13,537 nt of DNA from Oscillospiraceae bacterium (GTDB taxonomy: Bacteria; Bacillota; Clostridia; Oscillospirales; Acutalibacteraceae), in NCBI GenBank assembly GCA_902796535.1, contig CADBPL010000211.1, forward strand, positions 1 through 13,537, read 5' to 3'. Below are positions 1-6,935 of this stretch, piece by piece (position 1 is the stretch's first letter; every line of letters starts with the position of its first letter). The position numbers and the translations under genes were made by a program. A model generated the notes under the pieces. The model worked only from the letters and a program-made list of their open reading frames with translations. It searched no databases and had not been told where the DNA came from.

Positions 1-1080
1 GCCAAGGGCACCGAGGTCAAAAAGATCGAAGCAACCTATGACAGCGCCACCGGCTATTGGACAGCCGAAGGCTGGTTCGACTCCGCCAACCACCACTATG
101 TGCCCGGTGAGTTCGGCCTTGAAGTGAACGACGGAGAAAAGCTGACCTTTGAATCGGCACGCATCAACTATTTGATCGACCCTTCCGGCTACGTGTATGA
201 AGCGGTCAAATCCAACCGCGTCGAGGGCGCGACGGCAACCGTCAGCTACAAGCTGGGCGAAGCGGCGATTCCGTGGGACGCGAACCGCTACGAGCAGGAT
301 AACCCGCAGACCACCGACAGCCTCGGTATGTACCACTGGGACGTGACCGAGGGCGATTGGCAGGTGAAAGTGGAAAAAGCCGGTTATGAAACCGCATACA
401 GCAGCTGGATGACCGTGCCGCCCGAATGGACGGAGGTCGCCATCCCGATTGTGTGCAAGGCCGCGCCGACCGTTGAAAAAATTGAAAAAGACGGCGACAG
501 CTACAAACTGACCTTTGACCGCTACATGGATTTGACCACGGTCAACAATACAAACGTCCAATTCACCAACGGCGGCAGCAGTGTTGCCTGCACCGTTACG
601 CCGCTGGACAAGGAAGTCAGCGGCACAGACAGCAGCGTGTATTACGCCAAAACCTTTGCGGTCAAACCTGCCGCGGCAGTGACGGATATTACCGTGAAAA
701 ATGTCAGGAGCTACGCCGGCACGGCCATGGCGGGCGAATTCAAAAAAGCACTGGAAACCCCGCCCGCACAGCCCAAAGTCACCAAGGTCGAACTGGGCGA
801 CGTGACCGTGAACTATAAAGACAGCGTCACCCTCAAGCCGACCATCACCGCCGACCCGGGCGCGCAAACCACCGTCAAGTATGAATCCTCCAACCCCAAA
901 GTGGCAACGGTGGACGCCAACGGCAAAGTTACCGGCGCAAAGCGCGGCTCTGCAACCATTACCGTGACCGTCACCGACGGCAGCGGCAACACGGTCAAGG
1001 ACACCTGCAAGGTTACGGTCAATTACACCGTTTTGCAGTGGATCATCATCATTCTGCTGTTTGGCTGGATCTGGTACTGA
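1..1080 (+). CDS. Ig-like domain surface protein, C-terminal part (5' end outside window)
   Basis: The frame is open from base 1, so the gene begins upstream; the visible 359 residues are the C-terminus of a larger protein. Residues about 60-145 carry a DPSGYVYEAV motif followed by a small beta-sandwich resembling carboxypeptidase-regulatory-like modules. Residues about 155-255 look like an SbsA/BIG_5-type Ig fold. Residues about 260-341 form a clear BIG2 domain, with the typical SSNPKVATVDANGKVTG and GSATITVT strands. The chain ends in a 16-residue hydrophobic, Trp/Ile-rich tail finishing in LFGWIWY, with no LPxTG motif and no positively charged C-terminal anchor. Large secreted or surface-layer proteins of Clostridia commonly have this layout, so an extracellular structural or adhesive role is inferred. 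The ligand is unknown. The gene ends 25-30 bp before a strong terminator hairpin. Confidence is high for the domain type and low for function. Confidence 0.85.
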   Translation, partial: AKGTEVKKIEATYDSATGYWTAEGWFDSANHHYVPGEFGLEVNDGEKLTFESARINYLIDPSGYVYEAVKSNRVEGATATVSYKLGEAAIPWDANRYEQDNPQTTDSLGMYHWDVTEGDWQVKVEKAGYETAYSSWMTVPPEWTEVAIPIVCKAAPTVEKIEKDGDSYKLTFDRYMDLTTVNNTNVQFTNGGSSVACTVTPLDKEVSGTDSSVYYAKTFAVKPAAAVTDITVKNVRSYAGTAMAGEFKKALETPPAQPKVTKVELGDVTVNYKDSVTLKPTITADPGAQTTVKYESSNPKVATVDANGKVTGAKRGSATITVTVTDGSGNTVKDTCKVTVNYTVLQWIIIILLFGWIWY

Positions 1081-1103
1081 TTAAAAATTGTTCCTGCGGG
1101 GCA

Positions 1104-1148
1104 TAAAAACGAGCACAGGCTGCTCCAATTCGGAGCGCCTGTGCTTTT
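1104..1148. terminator. Bidirectional intrinsic terminator between convergent genes
   Basis: GCACAGGC (1113-1120) pairs with GCCTGTGC (1137-1144), and GCTCC (1122-1126) pairs with GGAGC (1132-1136). One T is bulged and the loop is AATTC. On the plus strand the stem is followed directly by TTTT (1145-1148). On the minus strand it is followed, after TCG, by TTTTTAT (complement of 1104-1110). The hairpin sits between the stop of the Ig-domain gene (1080) and the stop of the leftward glycosidase gene (1173), where it can end both transcripts. Confidence 0.85.
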
Positions 1149-1172
1149 GCGGTTGGGGATGTGTTGCGGTCG

Positions 1173-2486
1173 TTACCGAATGAGCATGACGGAATACGGC
1201 TGAAGCGTGAGGGTTACGGCGCCGTCCTGAATCGAAAGCGGCGTTTGGGTCATATCGTTGTTTTCATCGAGCAGCCAAAGCGATTCGTCGCCTTGCAGCC
1301 CCGTGACCGTGATTTCTTTTGGCGGCAGGTCGGCGTCGTTGCTGTAATAGGCCGCCATCACGGCAGTGTTTCCGTTTTGATCCGCCGCGCCGACGGCGTA
1401 GATCGCCGGGTCGTCCGCATCAACGGCGAGCTGCGTGCCCATTTGATAAAGCGCGGAGAACATCAGGAAGGGGTAATAGGGCTTTTGCGGGCGCATGGTG
1501 TAAAAATTGAACGGACCGCAAAAAACGCAGGGGCGAAAATCGTAATACATTAACATATCAATCGGCAAATTCTGCCCGCTGAGGATGGTGGCGGCGGTGA
1601 AGGCCGCACCTTTCAGGCCGTTGATGGTCAGAATGCTGTCGATAAAATGCGTATCCCAGTTCCAGACATAATTCCACTCATTGCAGATGCTTTCCGTTTT
1701 GTCATAGCCCAGCTCGTCCAGCCTTTGGCGCAGCTGCTGTGCGCCGTGCAGCACGTTTTCCGGCGTGGTGGCATAGGCGTGCCACGAAAAGAAATCCAGC
1801 GGGATCTTGTTTGCCGCGCAGTAGTCGAGAAAATCATTGGTCCACGGCGTGCTGTTGCAGCACACGGCCGGCCCGCCGATCTTCAAGTGCGGGAAGCACT
1901 GCTTGAGGTGTTGGGCGGTGATGGCGAACAGCTCGAAAAACTGTGCCTTCGTGCCGCCCCAGCACTTTTTCCAATAGGGGTCGTCGTCGTCGGCGGCGCC
2001 GTCGGCCTCGTTCCAGATTTCCCAATACGTAATGTTCAGGCGGTGGCCGTTCGCCCAGCCTTCGTTATAGTGGCGGATGATGTGCTCGCAGATGCGCGCC
2101 CATTTGGCAAAATCGGGCGGCGGAAGCGTACCGTATTTTTTGGTTTCGTGTTCAATGCGGGTGCCAAGCCGGTAAAAGGTTTCCGTTCCGGCGGCAAGGG
2201 TGTTGAGAATATACTCGTCCGTCAAATGAAAATCGTAGGCGGACGGATCGGTTTCGTCTTTGTCAAAATCGGGGAAGATCGCCATGACGTCCACACAGTG
2301 CGGGCCGCCGTAACCGGCAAAAAAGGATGCGTCGTGGTTGCGCGCGTAGGGGATTTTCAGCGCCTTGTATTCCTCAAAATTGCCGCGCACCTGATCGGTT
2401 CTTGCGCTGAACGGGCCGTTGTTGACGCAGTGCATCGGCTTGATCGGGCCAAGGTGCTTGTCGCGTTGGATATGGATCGTTGCCAT
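1173..2486 (-). CDS. GH39-like clan GH-A glycoside hydrolase
   Basis: This 437-residue protein is a (beta/alpha)8-barrel glycosidase resembling GH39 (beta-xylosidase/alpha-L-iduronidase group). The N-terminal strand reads GPIKPMHCVNNGP, typical of that family. The acid/base glutamate is E160 in WEIWNEADG and the probable nucleophile is E270 in SICNEWNY, as expected for a retaining clan GH-A enzyme. His236 in SWHAY fits the conserved substrate-binding strand. Residues from about 345 to the end form a beta-rich accessory domain (ITVTGL, VTLTLQPYSVMLIR). There is no signal peptide, so it probably acts in the cytoplasm on an imported oligosaccharide. The ATG is preceded by a perfect AGGAGG (2494-2499) at 7-nt spacing, placed just after the stop of the upstream deacetylase gene, so the two are co-transcribed. 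Substrate (xyloside, glucuronide or other) cannot be assigned; a related GH-A family is the main alternative. Confidence 0.85.
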   Translation of the reverse strand: MATIHIQRDKHLGPIKPMHCVNNGPFSARTDQVRGNFEEYKALKIPYARNHDASFFAGYGGPHCVDVMAIFPDFDKDETDPSAYDFHLTDEYILNTLAAGTETFYRLGTRIEHETKKYGTLPPPDFAKWARICEHIIRHYNEGWANGHRLNITYWEIWNEADGAADDDDPYWKKCWGGTKAQFFELFAITAQHLKQCFPHLKIGGPAVCCNSTPWTNDFLDYCAANKIPLDFFSWHAYATTPENVLHGAQQLRQRLDELGYDKTESICNEWNYVWNWDTHFIDSILTINGLKGAAFTAATILSGQNLPIDMLMYYDFRPCVFCGPFNFYTMRPQKPYYPFLMFSALYQMGTQLAVDADDPAIYAVGAADQNGNTAVMAAYYSNDADLPPKEITVTGLQGDESLWLLDENNDMTQTPLSIQDGAVTLTLQPYSVMLIR

Positions 2487-2505
2487 TGCTTTTCCTCCTG
2501 TTTAT

Positions 2506-3216
2506 TCATATCATGGTTTTCACGAGCCAAGCGCAGGGCTCGCGCACATAGGCCTGAAATTCGTCATACACGGAATGGTATCCGACAGCGTAGCGGCCGT
2601 GCTCCGGCTCCCACAGGCCGTATGCGTCGGCGGCAAGCAGCAAGCGCTTTTTTCCTTCCGGCGAAGGGACGATTTTTTGCAGCGCAACGTCGTCCGGCGC
2701 GGGCAGCAGGATCATTTCATAATAGTATTCCAAACCGGCAAAGCGCCGCTTTGCAAAGAGCGCTCCGGCCGCCTGCGCAATGGCGGCGTGGTCGGGGTTC
2801 TGACGCTGCCATGGAGTCGGAAAAATCGTTTTGATCACCGTCTGTTCCGGAGCGAAGCCGTCCGTTGCGTCAAGGATGATCTGTTGGGCGGCGTCCGCGC
2901 TGCAGCCGCTGTCGGGCGCGCGAAGAGGGGAGATGAGGATGTTTTCCGGCTTCAGACCCAGCGCAAGGCAGCTTGCCTTGAATTCCCGGTCCCGTGCGGC
3001 GGAGAACGCCTCTCTTGTCAGATCGATCGCATGGCTTCCGCTGTGCCACGCGCACACGCTTTGGCTGGCCAACAGCTCTCTTGCGCAGGAGGCGCCGCCG
3101 TCGGTGCATAACACGCAGAACACCTCGTGCCCCTGCTCAATGTCCGCGCAGATGGCCGCGCCGAAATTGGTGACCTCATCGTCCTGATGGGGTGAAAAAT
3201 AAAAAACCTGTTTCAC
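2506..3216 (-). CDS. PIG-L/LmbE family zinc-dependent deacetylase
   Basis: A 236-residue PIG-L superfamily hydrolase. The N-terminus carries the zinc/catalytic motif SPHQDDE (H10, D12, D13, E14) right after the first beta strand, and a second zinc ligand is likely H143 in NPDH. The segment ARDREFKASCLALGL matches the family's conserved R-x-x-E helix. Known members remove N-acetyl groups from GlcNAc-containing lipids, mycothiol/bacillithiol precursors or chitobiose-type sugars; here an acetylated amino sugar is the natural guess, but the substrate is not readable. No signal peptide is present, so it is cytoplasmic. The start is GTG at 3216, supported by GAGG (3225-3228) at 8-nt spacing and by the motif lying at the usual distance from the start. 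It is the first gene of a two-gene operon with the GH39-like glycosidase (19-bp gap), which suggests stepwise deacetylation and hydrolysis of one substrate. Confidence 0.88.
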   Translation of the reverse strand: MKQVFYFSPHQDDEVTNFGAAICADIEQGHEVFCVLCTDGGASCARELLASQSVCAWHSGSHAIDLTREAFSAARDREFKASCLALGLKPENILISPLRAPDSGCSADAAQQIILDATDGFAPEQTVIKTIFPTPWQRQNPDHAAIAQAAGALFAKRRFAGLEYYYEMILLPAPDDVALQKIVPSPEGKKRLLLAADAYGLWEPEHGRYAVGYHSVYDEFQAYVREPCAWLVKTMI

Positions 3217-3259
3217 GTTCTGTTCCTCAAATCCTGTGATCGTAACCGTGTTGGTTTTT

Positions 3260-3288
3260 ATTGTATGGCTTTAGCACCGAAATTGCAA
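3260..3288 (-). promoter_or_regulatory. Sigma-A-type promoter for the deacetylase-glycosidase operon
   Basis: Read on the minus strand, TTGCAA (3283-3288) and TACAAT (3260-3265) are separated by exactly 17 bases. This lies 44 bp upstream of the deacetylase GTG. The sequence CAATAAAA(A)CC occurs twice on the minus strand (complement of 3291-3300 and of 3253-3263), flanking and touching the promoter, and may be a regulator site. Confidence 0.6.
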
Positions 3289-3361
3289 CAGGTTTTATTG
3301 CCTTTTTTGCCGCTTCCTGACAAATATGCTCGCAAAGAATCATTTTTTTATAAGAAATCGG

Positions 3362-3390
3362 TGGATAATCGGCTGCATTCATGCTATAAT
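3362..3390 (+). promoter_or_regulatory. Extended -10 promoter ahead of the beta-helix gene
   Basis: TATAAT (3385-3390) is preceded by TGC, giving an extended -10 (TGnTATAAT), and TGGATA (3362-3367) stands 17 bases upstream as a weak -35. The expected transcription start, about 3396-3398, lies only around ten bases before the likely start codon at 3407, so the mRNA leader would be very short. Confidence 0.6.
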
Positions 3391-3406
3391 CGTTTCGGTG
3401 ATGAAT

Positions 3407-4519
3407 ATGAAACGAATGAAATGGAAAGAAGGTCTATTGATCGTGGCTCTGCTGACGCAGCTTGCTTTTTCCGGCCATGCCGCCGACGCCGCGCTGAATG
3501 TGGCCGGTTTGATTGAGGCGGATCCCGGTGTGTCGGTCTCGGCACAGCTTCAGCGGATCATTGATGAAAATCCGAACCGCACCCTGTATTTTCCCGACGG
3601 CGAGTACCTGCTCAGCGAACCGCTCCGAACGCCGGCCGACCCGCGAAAAAGCGTTTCCTTAAAGCTCGATCCCTACGCGGTGCTGGCGGCAGCCGACGAT
3701 TTTGAGGGCGAAGCGCTGGTCATGCTCGGCGGCAAGGATGCGTTTAACGACACGCATACGCCGGGCAGCAATTATTCGCTGTCTGGCGGCATTCTTGACC
3801 CGCGCGGGCTGGCAAAGGCGATCACGATCGAGAGCGGGCGGGAAACGGTTGTGAAAGACGTTTCCGTCAAAAACGCCACTGTCGGCATCCATATCAAATA
3901 CGGCGCCAACGCCGGCTCCTCCGACGCGGATATCAGCTCTGTCAACATCATCGGCACCGGCACGCCCGATTCCACGGGTCTGCTTGTGGAGGGCTATGAT
4001 AACACCTTCACGAACATCCGCATCGGCTATGTTTTCACAGGGGTGCATATCAAAAGCGCCGGAAACTCGCTGAAAAATATTCACCCGCTGTATTATTCCG
4101 GCTATTCTGACTATGAAAAAAGCATTGGCTTTCTGGATGAAGGCGGCGACAATCTTTACGATTATTGCTACAGCGATCAGTTCTGCACCGGCTTTTGTAC
4201 GACCGGGAATCAGAAAAACATTTACAACAATTGCTTTACCTACTGGTATTCCGGCGACGGCGGAACGGAAACCTGCTTCATAGCGCGGGAGGAATTCAAT
4301 TCCATCGTAACGAATATGAGGATCGGATTCAGCAAGAATACCCGAAACTGCGTGCTGAAAACAGGCAAGCTCGGCTGCGGCGTTTTTGACCACCCGGTTG
4401 TGGATGCGTCGCGCGTGAGCGGGAACTTTCGCTATCAGTTCTATTCCTCCTACAACCCGCTCACACCCCTCAGACGCGCTGTTTATGAGATCGTGAAGCT
4501 CTTAAAAAGCATTACATAA
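3407..4519 (+). CDS. Secreted right-handed beta-helix (pectate-lyase-like) protein
   Basis: About 370 residues with a Sec signal peptide: a basic start (MKRMKWKEG), a hydrophobic core (LLIVALLTQLAF) and probable cleavage near SGHAADA. The mature part begins with an N-terminal cap motif of the pectate_lyase_3 type (SAQLQRIIDENPNRTLYFPDGEYLL). It continues as repeated short beta-strand turns (ISSVNIIGTGTPDSTGLLVEG, TFTNIRIGYVFTGVHI), typical of a parallel beta-helix. Such proteins bind, cleave or epimerise polysaccharides outside the cell; no catalytic residues can be assigned, so enzymatic activity is uncertain. Seven cysteines cluster in the C-terminal half, which is notable for a secreted protein. 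I chose ATG 3407 because GGTGAT (3397-3402), complementary to the 16S tail, precedes it and because the -10 box at 3385-3390 rules out the longer in-frame ATG at 3326. ATG 3401 or 3416 are alternatives. Confidence 0.78.
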   Translation: MKRMKWKEGLLIVALLTQLAFSGHAADAALNVAGLIEADPGVSVSAQLQRIIDENPNRTLYFPDGEYLLSEPLRTPADPRKSVSLKLDPYAVLAAADDFEGEALVMLGGKDAFNDTHTPGSNYSLSGGILDPRGLAKAITIESGRETVVKDVSVKNATVGIHIKYGANAGSSDADISSVNIIGTGTPDSTGLLVEGYDNTFTNIRIGYVFTGVHIKSAGNSLKNIHPLYYSGYSDYEKSIGFLDEGGDNLYDYCYSDQFCTGFCTTGNQKNIYNNCFTYWYSGDGGTETCFIAREEFNSIVTNMRIGFSKNTRNCVLKTGKLGCGVFDHPVVDASRVSGNFRYQFYSSYNPLTPLRRAVYEIVKLLKSIT

Positions 4520-4573
4520 ACAGCGGACGGAACAAGCGCAGCAAGCGGATGGGAAAAACAAAGCCTTTGCTTG

Positions 4574-4602
4574 TTGACAAAATAGTTCCCGTGCAGTAAA
4601 AT
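4574..4602 (+). promoter_or_regulatory. Near-consensus promoter for the membrane protein/radical SAM operon
   Basis: TTGACA (4574-4579) is a perfect -35. TAAAAT (4597-4602) follows after a 17-base spacer. Transcription would start near 4609, leaving a leader of about 100 nt before the GTG at 4710. The stretch just downstream (4600-4625) is very AT-rich. The leader can form a bulged stem from GCAATCCG (4625-4632) and CGGTTGC (4667-4673), with a small TCGC/GCGA hairpin (4633-4646) inside. It matches no riboswitch class that I recognise. Confidence 0.75.
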
Positions 4603-4709
4603 AAATTAAATATAACTATATATAGCAATCCGTCGCCTTAATGCGATAATGAGTGAGTTGACCGTGCGGTTGCTGTGATTTGATGTGGAATGCGGAGTGA
4701 GACGAAACA

Positions 4710-5888
4710 GTGAAAATCAAAAGAATCCTGACCAGCAATGCCTTTTTGCTGCTCTTTCCCATATCCTGCATTATGCTGTGTTACGTTCTCTTTGTCGATG
4801 ATCCGGTCATTGACGGTTACTATACCATCCACTACCTGCTTGATTACAGCCACGGGTATGTGGTCAGGGGCGGGGTCGGCGCCGTGCTCAGCCGCCTTTT
4901 CACAACCCTGACGCCCGAGATCCTGTCCAATGTGGTGCGGCTGTTCGACGTGTTGATGATCCTGTTTTCCTGCCTGTGCATTTCAAAGGCGCTGATCCAT
5001 GTTAAGAAAGAGAAAACTGATTTTTTTGTCGTAGCGTTCGTTTGCCTTATTCTCTGCATCAGCGCCGCCACATACCGCTATTTTTTCGATGATATCAAGC
5101 TCGACAAGCTGCTGTGGGCGCTGACCTTCCTGGCGGTGCTGCTCATCGACAACAGGATCGCGATCGTTTTTGTGCCGTTTATCTGTCTTTTTGCCACGCT
5201 GTGCAATCCTGTTTTTTTGTTTTTCGGCAACATTTTGGTCTCTCTTCTTCTGCTGCAGAAGGTCAAAGATAACCATAACGCCAAATTGAACATTGCACTG
5301 TGCACCATCGCTTATGTCGGCATGATCGCGCTGGCCGGTTACGGAATGATCATGAAGAACCGGCTCGGATTTGCGGATGCTGAGGAGATGCTGCATTATT
5401 ACTTTGCCAAATACACGGACAAAGCATATCTGGAACACCTCAATCAATGGGTGGACGAGTGGATTTTTGAGTATTTCAATGATACGAAGACAATACTGCG
5501 TTTGTGCTTTGAGGTCTATTTCATAAAGTGGGGGCTTGGTCGGACCGCCGGCATCAACGCCTTGTTTTGCTCGCTGCCGGTCGGCGCCGTGATAACGGCG
5601 TTCTGGCTGAAGGTTTTTAAAACAGAAAAGGATCTGTTTCAGAAAATCATATTTTTCTTTTGTCTCATCGCGCCGGTTGTCACGATCCCGCCGATCCTGT
5701 TTTCCTGGGAAACGACCAAGTATTTTTCCTATATCTTCATCGTTCAGACTGCGCTGTTCCTCTACTATTACACGCACCGCAATCTGACCGTCCGCCAAAC
5801 CGTCGACTGGTTTTACGGCAGGATGCTGACCAACCCCGTTTTTTTCTCCGCGGTCGGCGCTTATCTTTCCTGCGTCATTTTATTCTGA
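4710..5888 (+). CDS. Polytopic membrane protein with DYxxGYVxRGG motif, possible GT-C-like or polymerase component
   Basis: A 392-residue integral membrane protein with about eight or nine hydrophobic segments (for example residues 11-29, 79-95, 105-121, 136-150, 152-185 and the C-terminal segment). Between the first two segments lies a probable extracytoplasmic loop with charged and aromatic residues and the motif D45-Y-S-H-G-Y-V-V-R53-G-G-V-G57. I associate DYxxGFxxRGxxG-type loops with uncharacterised bacterial membrane proteins in surface-glycan loci, but this is recall and not a database match. The acidic pair near residues 29-31 (VDDP) would suit a GT-C-type catalytic loop, which is inference. 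The start is GTG, with GGAG (4694-4697) 12 bases upstream, a slightly long spacing. It is the first gene of the operon and ends 22 bp before the next membrane protein gene. Function is not established; a polysaccharide polymerase-like role is the main alternative. Confidence 0.75.
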   Translation: MKIKRILTSNAFLLLFPISCIMLCYVLFVDDPVIDGYYTIHYLLDYSHGYVVRGGVGAVLSRLFTTLTPEILSNVVRLFDVLMILFSCLCISKALIHVKKEKTDFFVVAFVCLILCISAATYRYFFDDIKLDKLLWALTFLAVLLIDNRIAIVFVPFICLFATLCNPVFLFFGNILVSLLLLQKVKDNHNAKLNIALCTIAYVGMIALAGYGMIMKNRLGFADAEEMLHYYFAKYTDKAYLEHLNQWVDEWIFEYFNDTKTILRLCFEVYFIKWGLGRTAGINALFCSLPVGAVITAFWLKVFKTEKDLFQKIIFFFCLIAPVVTIPPILFSWETTKYFSYIFIVQTALFLYYYTHRNLTVRQTVDWFYGRMLTNPVFFSAVGAYLSCVILF

Positions 5889-5910
5889 TCTTTGCAAAGG
5901 ACTTGCCGAT

Positions 5911-6927
5911 ATGAAAACTGTTGCATTGATCCTGTTTTTTATTGCAAAAACCGTCCTGCTCGGCACCGGCAGCTTTTTATCGCTTTTTCCGCTGAGCGGC
6001 GATATACCGGAAACTTATTACGTGTATTTCCCGCTGCTGGTAATCGTGGCGGTGCTTCACGGGCTGATCGTTCGCAAGGCAAGCGCCATGAACAGGCCTT
6101 TCGGAACGCTGCTGGCTGTTCTGCTGATCCTTGATCCGTTCTTTAACGATTATACGCAGTCGATCTTCACGCTTGGCGCCTACCTGTTTTGCCTGCTGCC
6201 TTTGTTCCTGCGTCTGTGCCTGAACGGCGGCAAAAAAGCGGTGCTTGTGCTCTCCGGGTTCACTTCCGCGGCTGCGGCTGCGCTGATGCCGGTTTCGATC
6301 GGCGGCTTTGTGCTGTTTTCCAACCTGACGCTTTGCTGTTTAATGGACGGGCCGTTTTCCAAAAAGCTTCTGTACGCCATGCTGCCCGGCACGCTGGCTT
6401 CCACAGCGGGCTGCTGCTTTGCTTCCCTTTATACAATAAAGGATGAAGTGTTTTCGTTTTTTTACCGTTTGGATTATTTCTCTACGGCGATCGTGACGCT
6501 GAATACAACAAGGTTTCAATTCAGTTTATCCGCCTTCACCCCGAAAACCGTTTTTTCCGGTCTTGTCGCGCCTGTTTTGGCCATGGCCGTCGGCTTTCTC
6601 CTTGCCTCTCGTTTAAAAGCCGGCTGCCGCTCGAACAGCGACGCATTTCGGGTCTGCCGCGCGCAGCTGCTCGTGCTTGCGGCGTTCACGGCGTTCGGCG
6701 TCGTTTTTGCCGCGGCGGTCAAGTGCGGCTTTTCACCCGTTGTGTTTCAGGGAGCCGTGATGCTGCTCATCTTTTTCAACCAGAGCGAAGTCGGATCGCA
6801 GCTTGCGGTTTATCTGCGCCGAAATGCGCGGTACCTGCTGCCCCTGCTGATCCTGCTCCACGGCGCCTGCGTTGCATTCACCAAGGTGGATAACTCGATT
6901 TTTGACAAAATCATTATTTATTTCTGA
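5911..6927 (+). CDS. Second polytopic membrane protein of the operon, family unrecognised
   Basis: A 338-residue, very hydrophobic protein with roughly eight to nine membrane segments, including residues 3-25, 38-54, 66-75, 81-100, 106-135 and three near the C-terminus. It shows no recognisable catalytic signature. One loop, SGDIPETYYVYFPL (about residues 29-42), is acidic and aromatic. It is not visibly a duplicate of the preceding membrane protein. AAAGGA (5896-5901), 9 bases before the ATG, is a good ribosome site, and the radical SAM gene starts only 8 bp after its stop. Its place in the operon suggests a membrane partner, such as a transporter, scaffold or acceptor-binding subunit, for the lipid-linked glycan steps proposed here. 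This is inference only. Confidence 0.72.
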   Translation: MKTVALILFFIAKTVLLGTGSFLSLFPLSGDIPETYYVYFPLLVIVAVLHGLIVRKASAMNRPFGTLLAVLLILDPFFNDYTQSIFTLGAYLFCLLPLFLRLCLNGGKKAVLVLSGFTSAAAAALMPVSIGGFVLFSNLTLCCLMDGPFSKKLLYAMLPGTLASTAGCCFASLYTIKDEVFSFFYRLDYFSTAIVTLNTTRFQFSLSAFTPKTVFSGLVAPVLAMAVGFLLASRLKAGCRSNSDAFRVCRAQLLVLAAFTAFGVVFAAAVKCGFSPVVFQGAVMLLIFFNQSEVGSQLAVYLRRNARYLLPLLILLHGACVAFTKVDNSIFDKIIIYF

Positions 6928-6935
6928 AGAGCTGT

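Noticed and set aside
1647..2834. Plus-strand open frame of 395 codons across the glycosidase and deacetylase genes
   Set aside because: It spans two real minus-strand genes and their junction; the translation is Arg/Val-rich without any recognisable fold. A shadow frame.
3326..3406. Longer N-terminus of the beta-helix protein starting at ATG 3326
   Set aside because: The extended -10 box at 3385-3390 lies inside this extension, and the signal peptide only looks normal when translation begins near 3401-3416.
4557..4575. Hairpin AACAAAGC-CTTT-GCTTGTT after the beta-helix gene as a terminator
   Set aside because: The stem is short, has a bulge, and is followed by GACAAAATA rather than a T-run. 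It overlaps the -35 box of the next promoter, so an operator is just as likely; not strong enough to list.
4983..5798. Minus-strand open frame of 271 codons opposite the first membrane protein
   Set aside because: It is the charged, glutamine-rich mirror of a hydrophobic gene, typical of antisense shadow translation, and has no start context.
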